A stretch of 64,000 nucleotides of DNA from Cerina sp048266425 (GTDB lineage Bacteria > Bacteroidota > Bacteroidia > Flavobacteriales > Flavobacteriaceae), in NCBI GenBank assembly GCA_048266425.1, contig JBLWZN010000015.1, forward strand, positions 1 through 64,000. Direction: 5' to 3'. The translations under genes were made by a program, and so were the position numbers. Below the pieces are notes generated by a model. That model saw only the letters and a program-made list of their open reading frames with translations, searched no databases and was not told the DNA's origin. Every line of letters begins with the position of its first letter. Within the stretch, counting starts at the first letter, position 1. Positions 62,212 through 64,000 of this stretch are shown here, piece by piece.

Positions 62212-64000
62212 TCTTGTCGCAAAAACTTTGCCGTATAACTCTTTTTATCCTGTGCAACCTCCTCCGGGGTGCCCTGTGCAACGATCCTACCTCCCCCACG
62301 GCCTCCTTCATATCCGATGTCCAGGATAAAATCCACCATTTTTATAACATCCATATTGTGTTCTATGACAAGTACTGTATTTCCCTTGTCCACCAATTTG
62401 TTCAATACCTCCATGAGCACCCTTATGTCCTCAAAGTGGAGCCCGGTTGTAGGTTCGTCGAGGATATAAAATGTGTTGCCGGTATCCCTCTTGGAAAGTT
62501 CGGTGGCCAATTTTATGCGTTGTGCCTCACCGCCCGAAAGCGTTGTGGATTGTTGCCCTAGGGAAATATACCCTAGTCCAACGTCCTTGATGGTCTTTAA
62601 TTTTCTATAGATCTTGGGAATGTTCTCAAAAAACTCCACACTTTCGTTTATGGTCATTTCCAGTACATCGGCTATGGATTTGCCCTTATATCGGATCTCA
62701 AGGGTTTCCCTATTAAAGCGTTTGCCGTTACAGGTTTCGCATTCCACATACACATCCGGCAGAAAGTTCATTTCAATGACCCTTAGACCTCCGCCTTGGC
62801 AGGTCTCACAACGTCCCCCCTTTACATTAAAGCTAAAACGCCCCGGCTTATAGCCTCTTATCGCCGCTTCCGGGGTCTTGGTAAATAAACTCCGTATTTC
62901 ACTAAAAACCCCGGTGTAGGTCGCCGGATTGGAGCGCGGGGTCCTACCAATAGGGGATTGGTTAATGTCGATTACCTTGTCCACATATTCAAGGCCTGTT
63001 ATTTTTTTGTAGGGCATTGGTTTTTTTACCCCGTTAAAATAATGGGCGTTCATGATAGGATAGAGGGTCTCGTTTATCAGGGTAGATTTTCCACTGCCCG
63101 AAACTCCCGTGACCCCGATCATTTTTCCGAGCGGAAATTCCGCGGTAATATTTTTGAGGTTGTTGCCGGTACATCCGCTCAAGGCAATGCTATGGCCGTT
63201 GCCGCTTCTCCTTTTTTCGGGTACGGGGATTTCCTTTTTTCCTGTAATATAATCTGCGGTAAGGGTTTGATGGTTTTGGAGGTCGTTTGGTGTTCCATGG
63301 GAGATGATCTCACCTCCATGTTTACCTGCCCTTGGTCCAATATCGATAACATAGTCGGCGTTCTCGATCATGTCCCGATCGTGTTCTACCACGATTACGG
63401 AATTGCCAATATCCCGCAAGGCCTGCAATGATTTTATAAGTCGATGGTTGTCCCTCTGGTGCAATCCAATGCTGGGTTCGTCCAATATATACAGTACACC
63501 GACCAACTGCGAACCAATTTGGGTGGCCAGCCGGATACGCTGTGCCTCGCCTCCGGAAAGTGATTTTGAGCCCCTTGACAAGGAAAGGTAGTCTAGCCCA
63601 ACGTCCAATAAGAATTGGAGCCTGACCTTGATCTCTTTTAGGATTTCCTCGGCAATCTTTTGCTGGTTCTTGTCCAGTTTTGGGAAGAGGCCATGAAAAA
63701 ATTTTGCCAGCTCGGAAATGTCCATTTGGGATAGTTCGGCAATGTTCCTTTTATCGATCTTAAAATAGAGCGATTCCTGTCGCAATCTGGAGCCGTGGCA
63801 ATCGGGACATTCCTTTTTGTCCATATATTCCCTGGCCCAACGCTTCAAGCTCGTGGTATTGGCTTCGTCGAACTGGGATTTTATAAAATGGGCAATCCCT
63901 TCATAATCAATTTTATAGGTTCTCTTTACCCCAAGAGTCTTGGAATCTACCTCAAATGATTCCTTACCGCCGTACAGGATAACGTTTAGTGCCTCGGCAG
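62172..64000 (-). CDS. uvrA: Excinuclease ABC subunit A, C-terminal part (cut by window end)
   Basis: The damage-recognition ATPase of nucleotide excision repair. The frame stays open to the window edge, so the first part of the protein (about 940 residues in full) is missing; about 608 residues are present. Visible are a zinc knuckle (CPDCHGSRLRQ), the first signature LSGGEAQRIRLATQIGS, Walker B-type LYILDEPSIGLHQRD, second Walker A GVTGVSGSGKSTL, a second zinc finger (CETCQGGG and CETCNGKRF) and the second signature LSGGEAQRI. The C-terminal tail ISKQSAIASSQ is encoded within a heptamer-phased repeat. Confidence 0.97.
   Translation of the reverse strand, partial: AEALNVILYGGKESFEVDSKTLGVKRTYKIDYEGIAHFIKSQFDEANTTSLKRWAREYMDKKECPDCHGSRLRQESLYFKIDKRNIAELSQMDISELAKFFHGLFPKLDKNQQKIAEEILKEIKVRLQFLLDVGLDYLSLSRGSKSLSGGEAQRIRLATQIGSQLVGVLYILDEPSIGLHQRDNHRLIKSLQALRDIGNSVIVVEHDRDMIENADYVIDIGPRAGKHGGEIISHGTPNDLQNHQTLTADYITGKKEIPVPEKRRSGNGHSIALSGCTGNNLKNITAEFPLGKMIGVTGVSGSGKSTLINETLYPIMNAHYFNGVKKPMPYKKITGLEYVDKVIDINQSPIGRTPRSNPATYTGVFSEIRSLFTKTPEAAIRGYKPGRFSFNVKGGRCETCQGGGLRVIEMNFLPDVYVECETCNGKRFNRETLEIRYKGKSIADVLEMTINESVEFFENIPKIYRKLKTIKDVGLGYISLGQQSTTLSGGEAQRIKLATELSKRDTGNTFYILDEPTTGLHFEDIRVLMEVLNKLVDKGNTVLVIEHNMDVIKMVDFILDIGYEGGRGGGRIVAQGTPEEVAQDKKSYTAKFLRQELISKQSAIASSQ

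Overview
The window looks like a stretch of chromosome from a marine Flavobacteriaceae bacterium (Bacteroidota). The evidence is the gene content: TamL/TamB, DUF4252, head-GIN, BshC, a fused E1 alpha/beta protein and PF14376-type haem proteins. Thirteen exact TAnnTTTG boxes, the Bacteroidota -7 promoter element, lie upstream of genes, and Shine-Dalgarno sequences are not apparent. Base composition is moderate and coding density is high, with short spacers except in a few places. No rRNA, tRNA, CRISPR array, prophage or complete mobile element was seen. The only mobility gene is an orphan tyrosine recombinase at the left edge.

Layout. 0-8 kb: tail of an unknown gene, recombinase, secreted M14 carboxypeptidase, bshC (bacillithiol), an FMN split-barrel protein and a helical-repeat protein. 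8-15 kb: haem protein, EamA transporter, DUF6155, a stand-alone SF2 helicase, a glycosyltransferase and menB (menaquinone). 14.7-17 kb: small HMA-like protein, cbpM/cbpA chaperone pair and a possible 36-residue membrane peptide. 17-24.4 kb: tamL-tamB envelope export module. 24.9-32.5 kb: two MscS channels, head-GIN protein, secreted VOC protein, S41 lipoprotein protease, and an ECF sigma factor with a membrane partner and two DUF4252 proteins. 32.5-37.5 kb: leuCDAB (leucine synthesis). 37.6-48 kb: recG, a translationally coupled M1 aminopeptidase plus two tandem patatins, a small membrane protein, a degenerate OmpA-like protein and a uvrD-type helicase. 48-56 kb: large haem/HEAT lipoprotein, a YciO-like protein, OmpA lipoprotein, GT2, an HSDR_N nuclease divergent from holA, and DoxX. 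56-64 kb: E1 fusion, a pseudo-M1/beta-barrel fusion, a LOG-family protein and uvrA (cut by the window edge).

Most genes are ordinary housekeeping or envelope functions. The signal least explained by standard features lies between the genes. Many spacers are built from consecutive degenerate 7-base words that keep strict 7-nt phase, each tract with its own anchor (for example TCTnnnn, AGAnnnn, TCGTnnn, GnnnnGC, AGTnnnn). These tracts abut or run through gene ends, including the stop codons of leuC and uvrA. One is a perfect 11-copy array. I recognise no described element that accounts for them, and they are the best candidate here for something undescribed.
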